A stretch of DNA of 10,026 nt. Origin: Ktedonobacter sp. (GTDB lineage: Bacteria; Chloroflexota; Ktedonobacteria; Ktedonobacterales; Ktedonobacteraceae). A program made the position numbers and the translations under genes. Positions 1 through 7,166 of the stretch are shown here, piece by piece. The notes under the pieces were generated by a model. It had not been told where the DNA came from. It did no database searches and saw only the letters and a list, made by a program, of their open reading frames with translations. The first letter of the stretch is position 1; each line of letters starts with the position of its first letter. The DNA is taken from contig DMFQ01000096.1 of the NCBI GenBank assembly GCA_003450555.1, positions 17,715 through 27,740 on the forward strand, read 5' to 3'.

Positions 1-30
1 ACGGCCTTTCTTTACGTACATAGTAAGGAG

Positions 31-261
31 CTAATGTGTGTTGTTCAATTGGTCAGCAATCATCGCTATCGCTATATCACCTACTATTGACTGCAATTGA
101 CCGTGAAGCTGCCCCATATTCTCCATACGGGCAGTGATAAATTCGTGTTGTGAGGTGCCGTAGGACAGACCCGTGAGACCGCGTTGTGCAGCTTCGTATT
201 CCTCACTAATTTGCGATAAGAGCCTTGCTACTTCACTTCGCTGTTCCTGCGCTCCTAGCAT
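31..261 (-). CDS. small protein of unknown function (76 aa)
   Basis: I do not recognise a characterised function. The protein is 76 residues, mostly charged or amphipathic, with no signal peptide, membrane segment or metal-binding motif. It reads as two helices: residues about 5-30 (QRSEVARLLSQISEEYEAAQ) and 38-72, joined by a Gly-rich turn (GLTGLSYG). The second half contains HEFITARMENMGQLHGQL, with several regularly placed His, Met and Leu residues. The start is supported by the purine-rich AGAGAGG about 6 nt upstream of the ATG. The EYEAAQxGLxGL...H.FI..RMENM pattern resembles small multicopy hypothetical proteins I associate with Ktedonobacteria, but this is an impression and not a search result. 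It is transcribed in the same direction as the fad operon but lies beyond that operon's terminator, so it is probably a separate unit. Confidence 0.7.
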   Translation of the reverse strand: MLGAQEQRSEVARLLSQISEEYEAAQRGLTGLSYGTSQHEFITARMENMGQLHGQLQSIVGDIAIAMIADQLNNTH

Positions 262-557
262 AGTTTCCCTCTCTTTGCTATAGTGACCGACGGGCTACTG
301 AACATTACAATTGATACTAATGATTGCAACAGACAAATATGTGATGTGTTTACAATGTGCATTACTTGTTATGAACAAGAAATACGTGTACGTTTATAGT
401 ATGCATGAGAACACTGCATTTTGTCTAGTGTTTAGATAGCTTATTTTGGTCATTTAGCTTTTTTTCGTGATATTTACATGTTTTTGTGAATGTACATATA
501 TGTGTATACACAAAGTGTTCTGTGCTTTATTGTAATAGACGGATAAGCCTGGCGTAT
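262..557. other. AT-rich intergenic region without a convincing gene
   Basis: About 300 bp of AT-rich DNA lie between the small gene and the operon terminator. It should hold the promoter of the small minus-strand gene. TGTAAT (minus strand, 309-304) is a possible -10, but I see no good -35 in front of it. A 6-bp inverted repeat, CTTGTT-atg-AACAAG, lies at 365-379 and could be a protein-binding site. A T7 run near 450 has no stable stem before it. The open frame starting at 486 on the plus strand runs through the terminator hairpin and into the 3' end of the oxidase gene, so I do not regard it as a gene. Confidence 0.6.
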
Positions 558-599
558 ATAAAAAGAGAGGGATATTTGAAAGCCTTTCAAATATCCCTC
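558..599 (-). terminator. intrinsic terminator of the fad-R2lox operon
   Basis: A perfect 16-bp inverted repeat (567-582 with 584-599, GAGGGATATTTGAAAG and its complement) forms a long hairpin with a minimal loop. Read on the minus strand it starts 21 nt after the oxidase stop codon and is followed by CTCTTTTTATATA, a U-rich tract. This is the classic layout of a Rho-independent terminator. The downstream sequence is AT-rich and non-coding, which fits the operon ending here. Confidence 0.88.
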
Positions 600-620
600 A
601 ACCAGAAAGAAGCTGCGCTG

Positions 621-1535
621 CTAAAAGTCATGTTTTACTCCAATGACTTTGAGTTTTTTACGCAGCGAATTCATGCCAAAGTTGATGATATCGTTGGGGT
701 CTTCTCCAAAGGCGGTTAGCACCACACGCTGCATTTCAGGTAAGTAGAGGGTTTGATGTATTTGTGGCATCCAGCGAGCGATGGTATTGCGGATAATAGC
801 GGCGTGTGAAGGGTTCTGCTGTACAGCTTCACGTAAAAATTTGACGCCGAAGAGCACATGGCGTGACTCATCGCGGGCTATAGCTGTAAACCCTTGTTGG
901 AAACCGGGATACCAGCCCATTCTTTTGTTACGGTTCAACATATTGCGTTGACCTGCGAGTGCTAACGTTCCTTCCGTAATAATATGGTACAGCGTGATGC
1001 CCTCGACAAGGTAGGCCATATTAGTGGGTTCGTCGTGAAGCTTCTGACCGATTTCTACCAGGCCCTCCATCAGTATCTGGCGCTGTCCAGGCTGGATGAG
1101 TGGTCTAATTTTTACCAGGATCGACTCAATGTCAGGCCCTTCCATGAGCAGAGCCTCGCGAAAGAACTTGTCGAAGAAGGTGGCGTGACGCGCCTCGTCG
1201 ACTAACTGCGTGGTGAGGAAGATACGTTGTTCTTCTGTTGGCACGGCTGCCAGATATGGAATAAGGTTATTGACGACACTGACTTCACCCTGGAAGAAGA
1301 CGACGAAACCGCTAATCCAGATAGGGCGATTCTCTTCTGCGACATTTGCCCAGTCCTGACGATCGATGCTGAAGTCGAGGTCCTGGGTACTCCACTGTTG
1401 TTTTTCCCAGCGGTGGTAAAGTTCGCGGTAGCTGGGGAGGTTGACGAGTTTGTCATCGATCTCTCCAACGATGATGCTGTCTCCATCCAGGGTTCCTAGT
1501 TCGTGGAGGGATGCTCTGGCGATATCAAGTCCCAT
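621..1535 (-). CDS. R2-like ligand-binding oxidase (R2lox), Mn/Fe type
   Basis: A ferritin-like dinuclear metal oxidase of 304 residues, about the usual family length. All six expected metal ligands are visible: E84 (FFQGEVSVV), E114 and H117 (DEARH), E188 (ITEGT), and E223 and H226 (RDESRH). V87 (E84+3) and Y183 (E188-5) sit where R2lox proteins form their Val-Tyr ether cross-link. The residue four after H117, where class Ia ribonucleotide reductase R2 carries its radical tyrosine, is Phe121. The cross-link pair and the segments YHIITEGTLAL and YPGFQQG favour R2lox over NrdB. Known family members assemble a Mn/Fe cofactor and bind a long-chain fatty-acid-like ligand; the physiological substrate is unknown. 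It is the last gene of a beta-oxidation operon and is followed by a terminator. AAAGGA lies about 11 nt before the ATG, a rather long spacing. Confidence 0.9.
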   Translation of the reverse strand: MGLDIARASLHELGTLDGDSIIVGEIDDKLVNLPSYRELYHRWEKQQWSTQDLDFSIDRQDWANVAEENRPIWISGFVVFFQGEVSVVNNLIPYLAAVPTEEQRIFLTTQLVDEARHATFFDKFFREALLMEGPDIESILVKIRPLIQPGQRQILMEGLVEIGQKLHDEPTNMAYLVEGITLYHIITEGTLALAGQRNMLNRNKRMGWYPGFQQGFTAIARDESRHVLFGVKFLREAVQQNPSHAAIIRNTIARWMPQIHQTLYLPEMQRVVLTAFGEDPNDIINFGMNSLRKKLKVIGVKHDF

Positions 1536-1566
1536 TGAAGATCTGATCCTTTCTGAACTGACGGGT

Positions 1567-1638
1567 TAAAAGCATGATGACCGGCAATGTTAGGCGTTAA
1601 CAGAACGAAGGCTGGCAGCGCCGGTCATCATGCTTTTA
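1567..1638. repeat. perfect 19-bp inverted repeat between fadN and R2lox
   Basis: The arms TAAAAGCATGATGACCGGC (1567-1585) and its exact complement (1620-1638) flank a 34-nt centre. That centre contains its own 5-bp hairpin (TGTTA at 1588-1592, TAACA at 1598-1602). On the transcribed strand the repeat starts directly after the fadN stop and supplies a second in-frame TAA. The distal arm ends in CTTTTA, so it could be a weak or partial terminator, an RNA processing or stability element, or a small repeat with terminal inverted repeats. The short T run and large loop argue against an efficient terminator. The repeat itself is certain; its role is not. Confidence 0.85.
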
Positions 1639-4086
1639 TTAATTGCGTAAGGGTTTTCCTGTCATCAGGATTGCTTGCATCCTGTCCTGGGTCTTTTCCA
1701 TGCCACAGAGGGTAAGGAATGCCTCGCGCTCCAGGTCAAGGACGTGCTGCTCCATTACCGGAGTGATGGGGGAGCAGTCTCCACCTGTGAGGACACGGGC
1801 AAGGTGGCGGCCTATCACCGCATCATGTTCGCTTACTTTGCCGGTAATGAGCAGATTCTCAATTTGCTGTTCCAGTACCAGGCGAGCACCGGAGCCAGGC
1901 AAGATCATCATTGCGGGTTGAGCGGGCTGCCACTTTCCTGCTTCACGAGCCTCGGCCAGGCGAATGGCATCGGCCTTAGCGTCGCGCAACAAGAGGTCGC
2001 GATTAGTAGTGATGGCATCGCTTTTCCGCAGGAAACGCAACTCCTGCGCCTCTACCGCGCTGGTAGAGACAGTGGCAACGGCGATGATTTCGAAGGCGCG
2101 GCGAGAAGGGGTAAATGGGCCGCCAGTTTTGCCTGCCTTTTGGCTTTCCAAGCTGGCACCGTGGCGTAATAAGAGTTCTTTACAACCGCCTCCCGCCGGT
2201 ACCAGACCAACGCCCACCTCAACGAGGCCAATGTAGGATTCTGCAAATGCGCGAGCGTGGTTAGCGTGCATGATGATCTCGCAGCCACCGCCAAGAGCGC
2301 GGCCAGCGGGTGCCGCGACGACGGGAATGGAGCTATATTTGAGCAGCTGGTGGGCCTGCTGGAGACCATTGATAGCCCCTTCCAACATTTTCCACTCACC
2401 TTGCCTGGAACCCATGAGCACTAGAAGCAGGTTTGCGCCTGCAGAGAAGTCGGCTGCCTCATTGCCGATAACGACCGCGCGGAATTGTTGCTGGCCCTCC
2501 TCGACAATGTAGCGCAACATTTCAATGATGCCTTCGTCAATCGAGTTCATCTTGGTATGGAACTCGACACAGGCAATGCCATCGCCGAGGTCGATCAGAG
2601 CAGCAGAGCCGTTATCACGTATGACAGCACTGGAAGCTGAGGGGGTATCAACAGGAGGCAAGGTACCCGCTAGGGGCACCCGTACATTTTGAGATTTCAG
2701 GGCTGCGAGGGAGATGGCGCCCTCCGGCATTGGGACGGGTTTGTAGGAGAGGGTGTGGAAGTCGAAGTATTGGCGCTGTCCCGCGGTTCCGGTGTAGAAT
2801 GTGCCGTGACCATCGACCTGGGCGCTGCGTACGAGCGGCGGTACCTCTCGATCTTGCAGCACTTTCTGCATGATCTCGGGATGCTGCAGGAGTGCATCCC
2901 AGACCTCGAAGCTGCCCATTTCGAAGTTGAAGCCCCAGCGCATTGCCTCATCAATGGCGACGATGCTATCGGCGATCTCGGTGGCGAGGTTCGCCGCGTA
3001 GATCAGCGAGTCCGCCGTCGTTTGCCGCGCTAACTGTGCTGCCCGGTCATCCCCGTTGAGGACGGTCAGCATGCGCTGAAGCGGGTCGCTGATATTGCGA
3101 GCTTCGCTTATTGAAGGGAAGCGTTCCTTTTGCTGAGGTTGATACTCCAGGGTATTGAGGTTAAGTTCTAAAATGATCGACTCACCGTCAGAACTTTTCA
3201 CGCGTTTATAGAAACCCTGGCCGCTTTTTTCACCGAGCCAGCCGCGGCGTATCATCTCGCGTACGACCTCTGGCATATGGAAGGTCTCGCGTTGGGGATC
3301 ATCCGCCGCGTTTTTATAAAGGTTGTCGGCGACATTGGCGAGTGTATCCAGACCAGAGAGGTCAGCGGTGCGGAAGACGGCGGATTTGGGGCGTCCCATA
3401 TTTGGCCCCAGAATAGTATCCACGTCGCTGACAGTATAGCCTTTGGACAAGGCATACTCAATTGTTGACATAAATCCATAGACGCCGATGCGGTTGGCAA
3501 TAAAGTTTGGCGTATCCTTGCAGAGAACCACGCCCTTGCCCAGCACCTCCGTTGCGAATTGCTGCATGAACTGCAGCAATGCTGGATCGGCGTCTACAGC
3601 GGGAACAAGTTCTAACAGACGCATATAGCGCACCGGATTAAAGAAGTGTGTGATTAAGAAGTGGCGGCGGAAATCTTCGCTGCGGCCTTCAGTGAGCATA
3701 TGCGCGGGCAGACCGGAGGTGTTCGAGCTGATGATGGTGCCGGGGGTCAACACCTGTTCCAGCTTGACGTAGAGATCGTGCTTGATATCCAGCCGCTCTA
3801 CAACGGCCTCGATGATCCAATCGACATTGGAGAGTTCCTCGAGGTCATCTTCAATATTGCCCACAGTTACCAGGCTGGCCGCGCGCTTACTATAAAAGGC
3901 AGCTGGCCGCGCTTTGAGAGTTTTTTCCAGACCGGTGCGAGCCACTTTATCGCGATCTTTACCGGCGTCCGGCGGTACGATGTCGAGCAGCAGGCTGGGG
4001 ATACCGACGTTGGCGAGATGGGCAGCAATCGCTGCTCCCATCACACCTGCGCCCAGAACGGCTGCTTTACGAATCTGGTATGTCAT
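1639..4086 (-). CDS. fadN: 3-hydroxyacyl-CoA dehydrogenase / enoyl-CoA hydratase fusion, FadN type
   Basis: This bifunctional protein hydrates trans-2-enoyl-CoA and oxidises the resulting 3-hydroxyacyl-CoA with NAD+. Domain order is dehydrogenase first and hydratase last, as in Bacillus FadN (about 790 aa) and opposite to FadB/FadJ; length is 815 aa. A Rossmann motif GAGVMG lies at 12-17. The expected dehydrogenase residues S124 (SNTS), H147 and E159 (HFFNP...LLE) and N198 (FIANR) are present. A first 3HCDH C-terminal domain lies at about 198-295, and a second degenerate copy at about 335-400 (AIDEAMRWGFNFEMG). The crotonase fold starts near 490. Oxyanion segments are FSAGANL and GRALGGGCE, with both catalytic glutamates, E603 and E623, spaced 20 apart as in rat enoyl-CoA hydratase. 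The start lies 2 nt after the thiolase stop (TAACTATG), implying translational coupling. Two TAA stops occur in tandem. Confidence 0.93.
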   Translation of the reverse strand: MTYQIRKAAVLGAGVMGAAIAAHLANVGIPSLLLDIVPPDAGKDRDKVARTGLEKTLKARPAAFYSKRAASLVTVGNIEDDLEELSNVDWIIEAVVERLDIKHDLYVKLEQVLTPGTIISSNTSGLPAHMLTEGRSEDFRRHFLITHFFNPVRYMRLLELVPAVDADPALLQFMQQFATEVLGKGVVLCKDTPNFIANRIGVYGFMSTIEYALSKGYTVSDVDTILGPNMGRPKSAVFRTADLSGLDTLANVADNLYKNAADDPQRETFHMPEVVREMIRRGWLGEKSGQGFYKRVKSSDGESIILELNLNTLEYQPQQKERFPSISEARNISDPLQRMLTVLNGDDRAAQLARQTTADSLIYAANLATEIADSIVAIDEAMRWGFNFEMGSFEVWDALLQHPEIMQKVLQDREVPPLVRSAQVDGHGTFYTGTAGQRQYFDFHTLSYKPVPMPEGAISLAALKSQNVRVPLAGTLPPVDTPSASSAVIRDNGSAALIDLGDGIACVEFHTKMNSIDEGIIEMLRYIVEEGQQQFRAVVIGNEAADFSAGANLLLVLMGSRQGEWKMLEGAINGLQQAHQLLKYSSIPVVAAPAGRALGGGCEIIMHANHARAFAESYIGLVEVGVGLVPAGGGCKELLLRHGASLESQKAGKTGGPFTPSRRAFEIIAVATVSTSAVEAQELRFLRKSDAITTNRDLLLRDAKADAIRLAEAREAGKWQPAQPAMMILPGSGARLVLEQQIENLLITGKVSEHDAVIGRHLARVLTGGDCSPITPVMEQHVLDLEREAFLTLCGMEKTQDRMQAILMTGKPLRN

Positions 4087-4088
4087 AG

Positions 4089-5285
4089 TTATACCAGCCT
4101 CTCGATAATCGTCGCCAGACCCTGACCACCGCCGATGCAGAGCGTGGCGATCCCAAACGTCTTGTTCGCGGTCTGCAAGTCATTGATGAGCGTGGCAATG
4201 ATACGGGCACCACTACAGCCGAGTGGATGGCCAAGAGCAATCGCGCCACCGTGAGGATTGAGTTTCTCTTCATCTATGCCCATGACTTTGACGACTGAAA
4301 GCGTCTGCGCGGCAAAGGCTTCGTTGATCTCGATGATGTCGATATCACTCAATTGCAGACCAGCGCGTTGCAGGGCCTTTTTCATCGCGGGCACCGGACC
4401 AATACCCATGATATCGGGCCGCACACCAGCCACTGCCATCGAATGTACCCTTGCCAGGGGAGTTATGCCAAGGTCGCGTGCCTTCTGGGCAGACATAAGC
4501 ACGGCAGCGGCGGCGCCATCGTTCAGTGGGCTGGAGTTCCCAGCGGTGACGGTGCCGCCCTTGATGAAGGCCGGTTCGAGGCTAGCGAGCTTCTCCAAAG
4601 AGGTATCGCGGCGCGGTCCCTCGTCAATCTCCATGGTGCTGCCATTGGGCAGAGGCACAGGGACAATTTCGCGCTTGAAGGTACCATTAGCGGTGGCAGC
4701 AAGGGCACGTTGGTGACTGCGCAAGGCGAAAGCATCCTGGGCCTCGCGGCTGATATGGTATTCACGCGCCAGGTTTTCCGCTGTGATACCCATAGGAATA
4801 TAGCTGGAATAGCCATATTCCAGTTCACTGGGAGGATACGGTGAGCTGCTGGCTTCTCCCGCGCGGGACTGAACGAGACGTGGATTGAAACTGGGATTAA
4901 AGCCGCCCATCGGGACGCGCGACATACTCTCGATACCGCCCGCGACAAACACGTCGCCCATGCCCAGCATAATATTCTGTGCGGCCATATTGACTGCTTG
5001 CAGGCTGGAGGCGCAGAAGCGATTGACAGTAACTCCACCGGCCGTCTCGGGAAGGCCAGCGAGGGCACCGACAAGCCGGGCAAGGTTCATACCCTGCTCG
5101 CCCTCGGGAAAGGCACAGCCAAGAATGACATCTTCGATAAGTGAACGATCAAGTTGTGGGACGCGCTCAACGGCTGTTCTGACGGCGAGGGCGGCCAGGT
5201 CGTCGGCTCGTACATCTTTGAGTACGCCCTTGTTGGCCCGTCCAATAGGAGTGCGTACGGCACTCACGATGACTGCTTCTTGCAT
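4089..5285 (-). CDS. fadA: acetyl-CoA C-acyltransferase (3-ketoacyl-CoA thiolase)
   Basis: This enzyme catalyses the last beta-oxidation step, thiolytic cleavage of 3-ketoacyl-CoA to acetyl-CoA and a shortened acyl-CoA. It has 398 residues, a typical thiolase length. The nucleophile is C91 in NRFCASSLQA. The C-terminal active-site set is complete: NEAF at 321-324, H353 in GHPLGCSGAR, and C383 in CIGGGQG. The substrate-pocket segment GGIESMSRVP lies at 117-125. The start is well supported by AAAGGAG 9 nt upstream, inside the 18-nt gap after the acyl-CoA dehydrogenase. Biosynthetic acetoacetyl-CoA thiolases share these motifs. The neighbours (acyl-CoA dehydrogenase and FadN-type protein) make the degradative role far more likely. 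The same fadN, fadA and fadE gene set forms one operon in Bacillus subtilis, in the opposite order. Confidence 0.93.
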   Translation of the reverse strand: MQEAVIVSAVRTPIGRANKGVLKDVRADDLAALAVRTAVERVPQLDRSLIEDVILGCAFPEGEQGMNLARLVGALAGLPETAGGVTVNRFCASSLQAVNMAAQNIMLGMGDVFVAGGIESMSRVPMGGFNPSFNPRLVQSRAGEASSSPYPPSELEYGYSSYIPMGITAENLAREYHISREAQDAFALRSHQRALAATANGTFKREIVPVPLPNGSTMEIDEGPRRDTSLEKLASLEPAFIKGGTVTAGNSSPLNDGAAAAVLMSAQKARDLGITPLARVHSMAVAGVRPDIMGIGPVPAMKKALQRAGLQLSDIDIIEINEAFAAQTLSVVKVMGIDEEKLNPHGGAIALGHPLGCSGARIIATLINDLQTANKTFGIATLCIGGGQGLATIIERLV

Positions 5286-5303
5286 AATGTAATGCTCCTT
5301 TAG

Positions 5304-7088
5304 CTACAGGGGATACCCTTGTTTCTCAACGACAACGGCTGCCAATTCACGCTGCAGAGCGACACCATTGAGCAGGTAATCGCCAACGTATGAGCGTACA
5401 AATTGCAATTCTGCCTGGACGTCACCCTCGGCGGAGTTGGTCATAATCATCTGATCGAGATTTGAGCGCAGGCGTGTGAAGGCCAACCAGGTCGCCAGTT
5501 GGGCCAGTTTTACATGGGTGCCGCTATTCTCGTCTCCACGGCGAACAGCTTGCGTGGCACGGGCGAGCGCACTATCGACAGCATAGAGGTCGATGAGCAG
5601 GTTTGCCAGGTATTCAATGAACTCTTCCTCATTCTCCAATGCCTGCATGTACTTCAGCGCAAACTTCATAGCCGAATATATTGTGACATCCTTGGCGCGT
5701 TCAAGGGCGTTGACGGCGTCACGCAACTCGGCGGGGATCGATTCGCCCGCGTTGTTGAGCGGCTGCCCTGAGCGAACACGCGACTCAATGGCTGGATAGA
5801 GGGACATTAAAGGAAGTTTGCCTTTGAGCACGCGACGGAAAAGGGTACCAGAGGCGACGAGGCGGTTGATTTCATTGGTGCCTTCAAAAATGCGCTGGAT
5901 ACGTGCGTCGCGGTATGCCTTCTCGATGGGATATTCTTGCATGAAGCCGTAGCCACCAAAAATCTGTACGCCTTCGTCGACGGCCATGGCCAGCACTTCA
6001 CTGCCATGTACCTTCGCAAGAGAGGCTTCGATGGCATATTCTTCAATGGCTTTGAAGGCCCCTTCGGTGTCGTTTCCCGCGCTACGGCGGGCATTTTCGA
6101 TGTTGGCCGCGGTGCGAAATACCTCGCTCTCGGCAGCGTAGGTTTCAGCGGCCACACGAGCCAGTTTTTTCTGGATCATGCCAAACTCGCTGATGAACTT
6201 GCCAAAAGCCTTGCGCTCGGTTGTATAAGCAGCCGCCATTCCCAGTGCAGCGCGCGCGCCGCCAACGGTGCCCGCCCCCAACTTCAAACGTCCAATGTTG
6301 AGAATATTAAAGGCGATCTTGTAGCCTTTATGAATCTCACCCAACAGGTTCTCGACCGGGACTTTCGTATCCTCAAAGTAGACCTGGCGAGTGGACGAGC
6401 CTTTGATGCCCATCTTGCGCTCTTCCGCGCCGGTCGAGACACCTGGCCAGTGTGCTTCGACAATAAAGGCCGATGGTTTTTCGTTGCCGATACGCGCAAA
6501 GGCGATCATCACATCGGCAAAGCCAGCATTCGAGATCCATTGTTTAGTGCCGTTGAGGATATAATACTTACCATCCTCGGAAAGCTTAGCGTGCGTGGTC
6601 AATCCCATGGCATCGGAGCCTACGCCGGGTTCGGTTAAGGCGTAGGCGGCGATCCACTCGCCCGAAGCCAGCTTCGGCAAATATTTCTGTTTCTGTTCCT
6701 CGTTGCCGTAGAAGACGATGGGCAAGGTGCCGATGGTGGTGTGCGCGCCAAAGGCGACGCTGAAAGAGGCTTCGCGCAATTCGGAGCCGACAAGGGAGCT
6801 GGTGAGGAGGCCCAGTTCTGCGCCGCCGTATTCTTCTGGTACGTCGATCATCAGCAAGCCCTGTTCGCCGGCCTTCTTGACAAGTTTCGGCAAAACGCCT
6901 GGCTCCTGGTGGTCAATGGCTTCTGTTAGTGGCAAGACTTCACGCTGTATAAAGGTCGCGCTCGATTCTTGAATCCAGCGCTGTTCTTCGTCGCGCTGCT
7001 CCAACGTGAATATTTTATCGGCGCTCTCGCTTACGGTTGTCGTTAAAAACGCGGTGCCTGACTCTGTTGGTTTCATTGTCGTTGTCAT
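5304..7088 (-). CDS. fadE: acyl-CoA dehydrogenase, FadE/VLCAD-like
   Basis: This FAD enzyme introduces the trans-2 double bond in acyl-CoA, the first oxidation of the spiral. At 594 residues it belongs to the long form with an extra C-terminal helical domain (about 430-594), as in Bacillus FadE and mammalian very-long-chain dehydrogenase; short-chain enzymes stop near 380. Visible landmarks are the alpha-helical N-domain (30-140), the flavin/substrate motif YALTEPGVGSDA (149-160), WISNAG (184-189), the dimer-side RKAFGKFI region (292-299), FGGYGFMQEYP (377-387) and the catalytic-base motif FEGTNEI, with E402 as the predicted base. The ATG has AAGGAG 11 nt upstream; a second ATG four codons on is too far from it. 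The electrons need an electron-transfer flavoprotein, which is not encoded in this window. Confidence 0.93.
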   Translation of the reverse strand: MTTTMKPTESGTAFLTTTVSESADKIFTLEQRDEEQRWIQESSATFIQREVLPLTEAIDHQEPGVLPKLVKKAGEQGLLMIDVPEEYGGAELGLLTSSLVGSELREASFSVAFGAHTTIGTLPIVFYGNEEQKQKYLPKLASGEWIAAYALTEPGVGSDAMGLTTHAKLSEDGKYYILNGTKQWISNAGFADVMIAFARIGNEKPSAFIVEAHWPGVSTGAEERKMGIKGSSTRQVYFEDTKVPVENLLGEIHKGYKIAFNILNIGRLKLGAGTVGGARAALGMAAAYTTERKAFGKFISEFGMIQKKLARVAAETYAAESEVFRTAANIENARRSAGNDTEGAFKAIEEYAIEASLAKVHGSEVLAMAVDEGVQIFGGYGFMQEYPIEKAYRDARIQRIFEGTNEINRLVASGTLFRRVLKGKLPLMSLYPAIESRVRSGQPLNNAGESIPAELRDAVNALERAKDVTIYSAMKFALKYMQALENEEEFIEYLANLLIDLYAVDSALARATQAVRRGDENSGTHVKLAQLATWLAFTRLRSNLDQMIMTNSAEGDVQAELQFVRSYVGDYLLNGVALQRELAAVVVEKQGYPL

Positions 7089-7104
7089 AGATAGAGATTC
7101 TCCT

Positions 7105-7158
7105 TCAGGGCAGGGGCGCCTTCATCATCCCCCGGATGCGGCTGCCCAGCCCGTACAT
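7105..7158 (-). other. possible 17-codon leader ORF before fadE
   Basis: In the 78-nt gap between the ligase and the dehydrogenase, an ATG opens a 17-codon frame, MYGLGSRIRGMMKAPLP. Its TGA stop abuts the AGGAG ribosome-binding site of fadE. Such a layout can couple translation of a leader to the next gene. No Shine-Dalgarno sequence is seen in front of it, and an ORF this short can occur by chance. Confidence 0.15.
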
Positions 7159-7166
7159 TTTGATGA

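Noticed and set aside
449..457. Run of T residues as a plus-strand terminator
   Set aside because: No stable stem precedes it and no plus-strand gene lies upstream.
486..719. 77-aa plus-strand open frame
   Set aside because: It runs through the operon terminator hairpin and into the antisense of the oxidase 3' end; there is no ribosome-binding site and no recognisable sequence.
621..1535. Ribonucleotide reductase beta subunit (NrdB) as an alternative call
   Set aside because: There is no adjacent NrdA, the R2 radical tyrosine position is Phe121, and the V87/Y183 pair and surrounding motifs match R2lox.
1567..1638. Inverted repeat as a strong terminator separating R2lox from the operon
   Set aside because: The loop is 34 nt and the T run after the stem is only four bases and part of the stem, so full termination is unlikely. 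It is reported as a repeat of uncertain role.
1675..2169. 164-aa plus-strand open frame opposite the FadN-type gene
   Set aside because: Antisense to the C-terminal part of a well-supported gene, with no start signal or domain.
5937..6638. 233-aa plus-strand open frame opposite the acyl-CoA dehydrogenase
   Set aside because: The opposite strand encodes a dehydrogenase with clear motifs. The plus-strand translation shows no family features, so it is a mirror product of codon bias.
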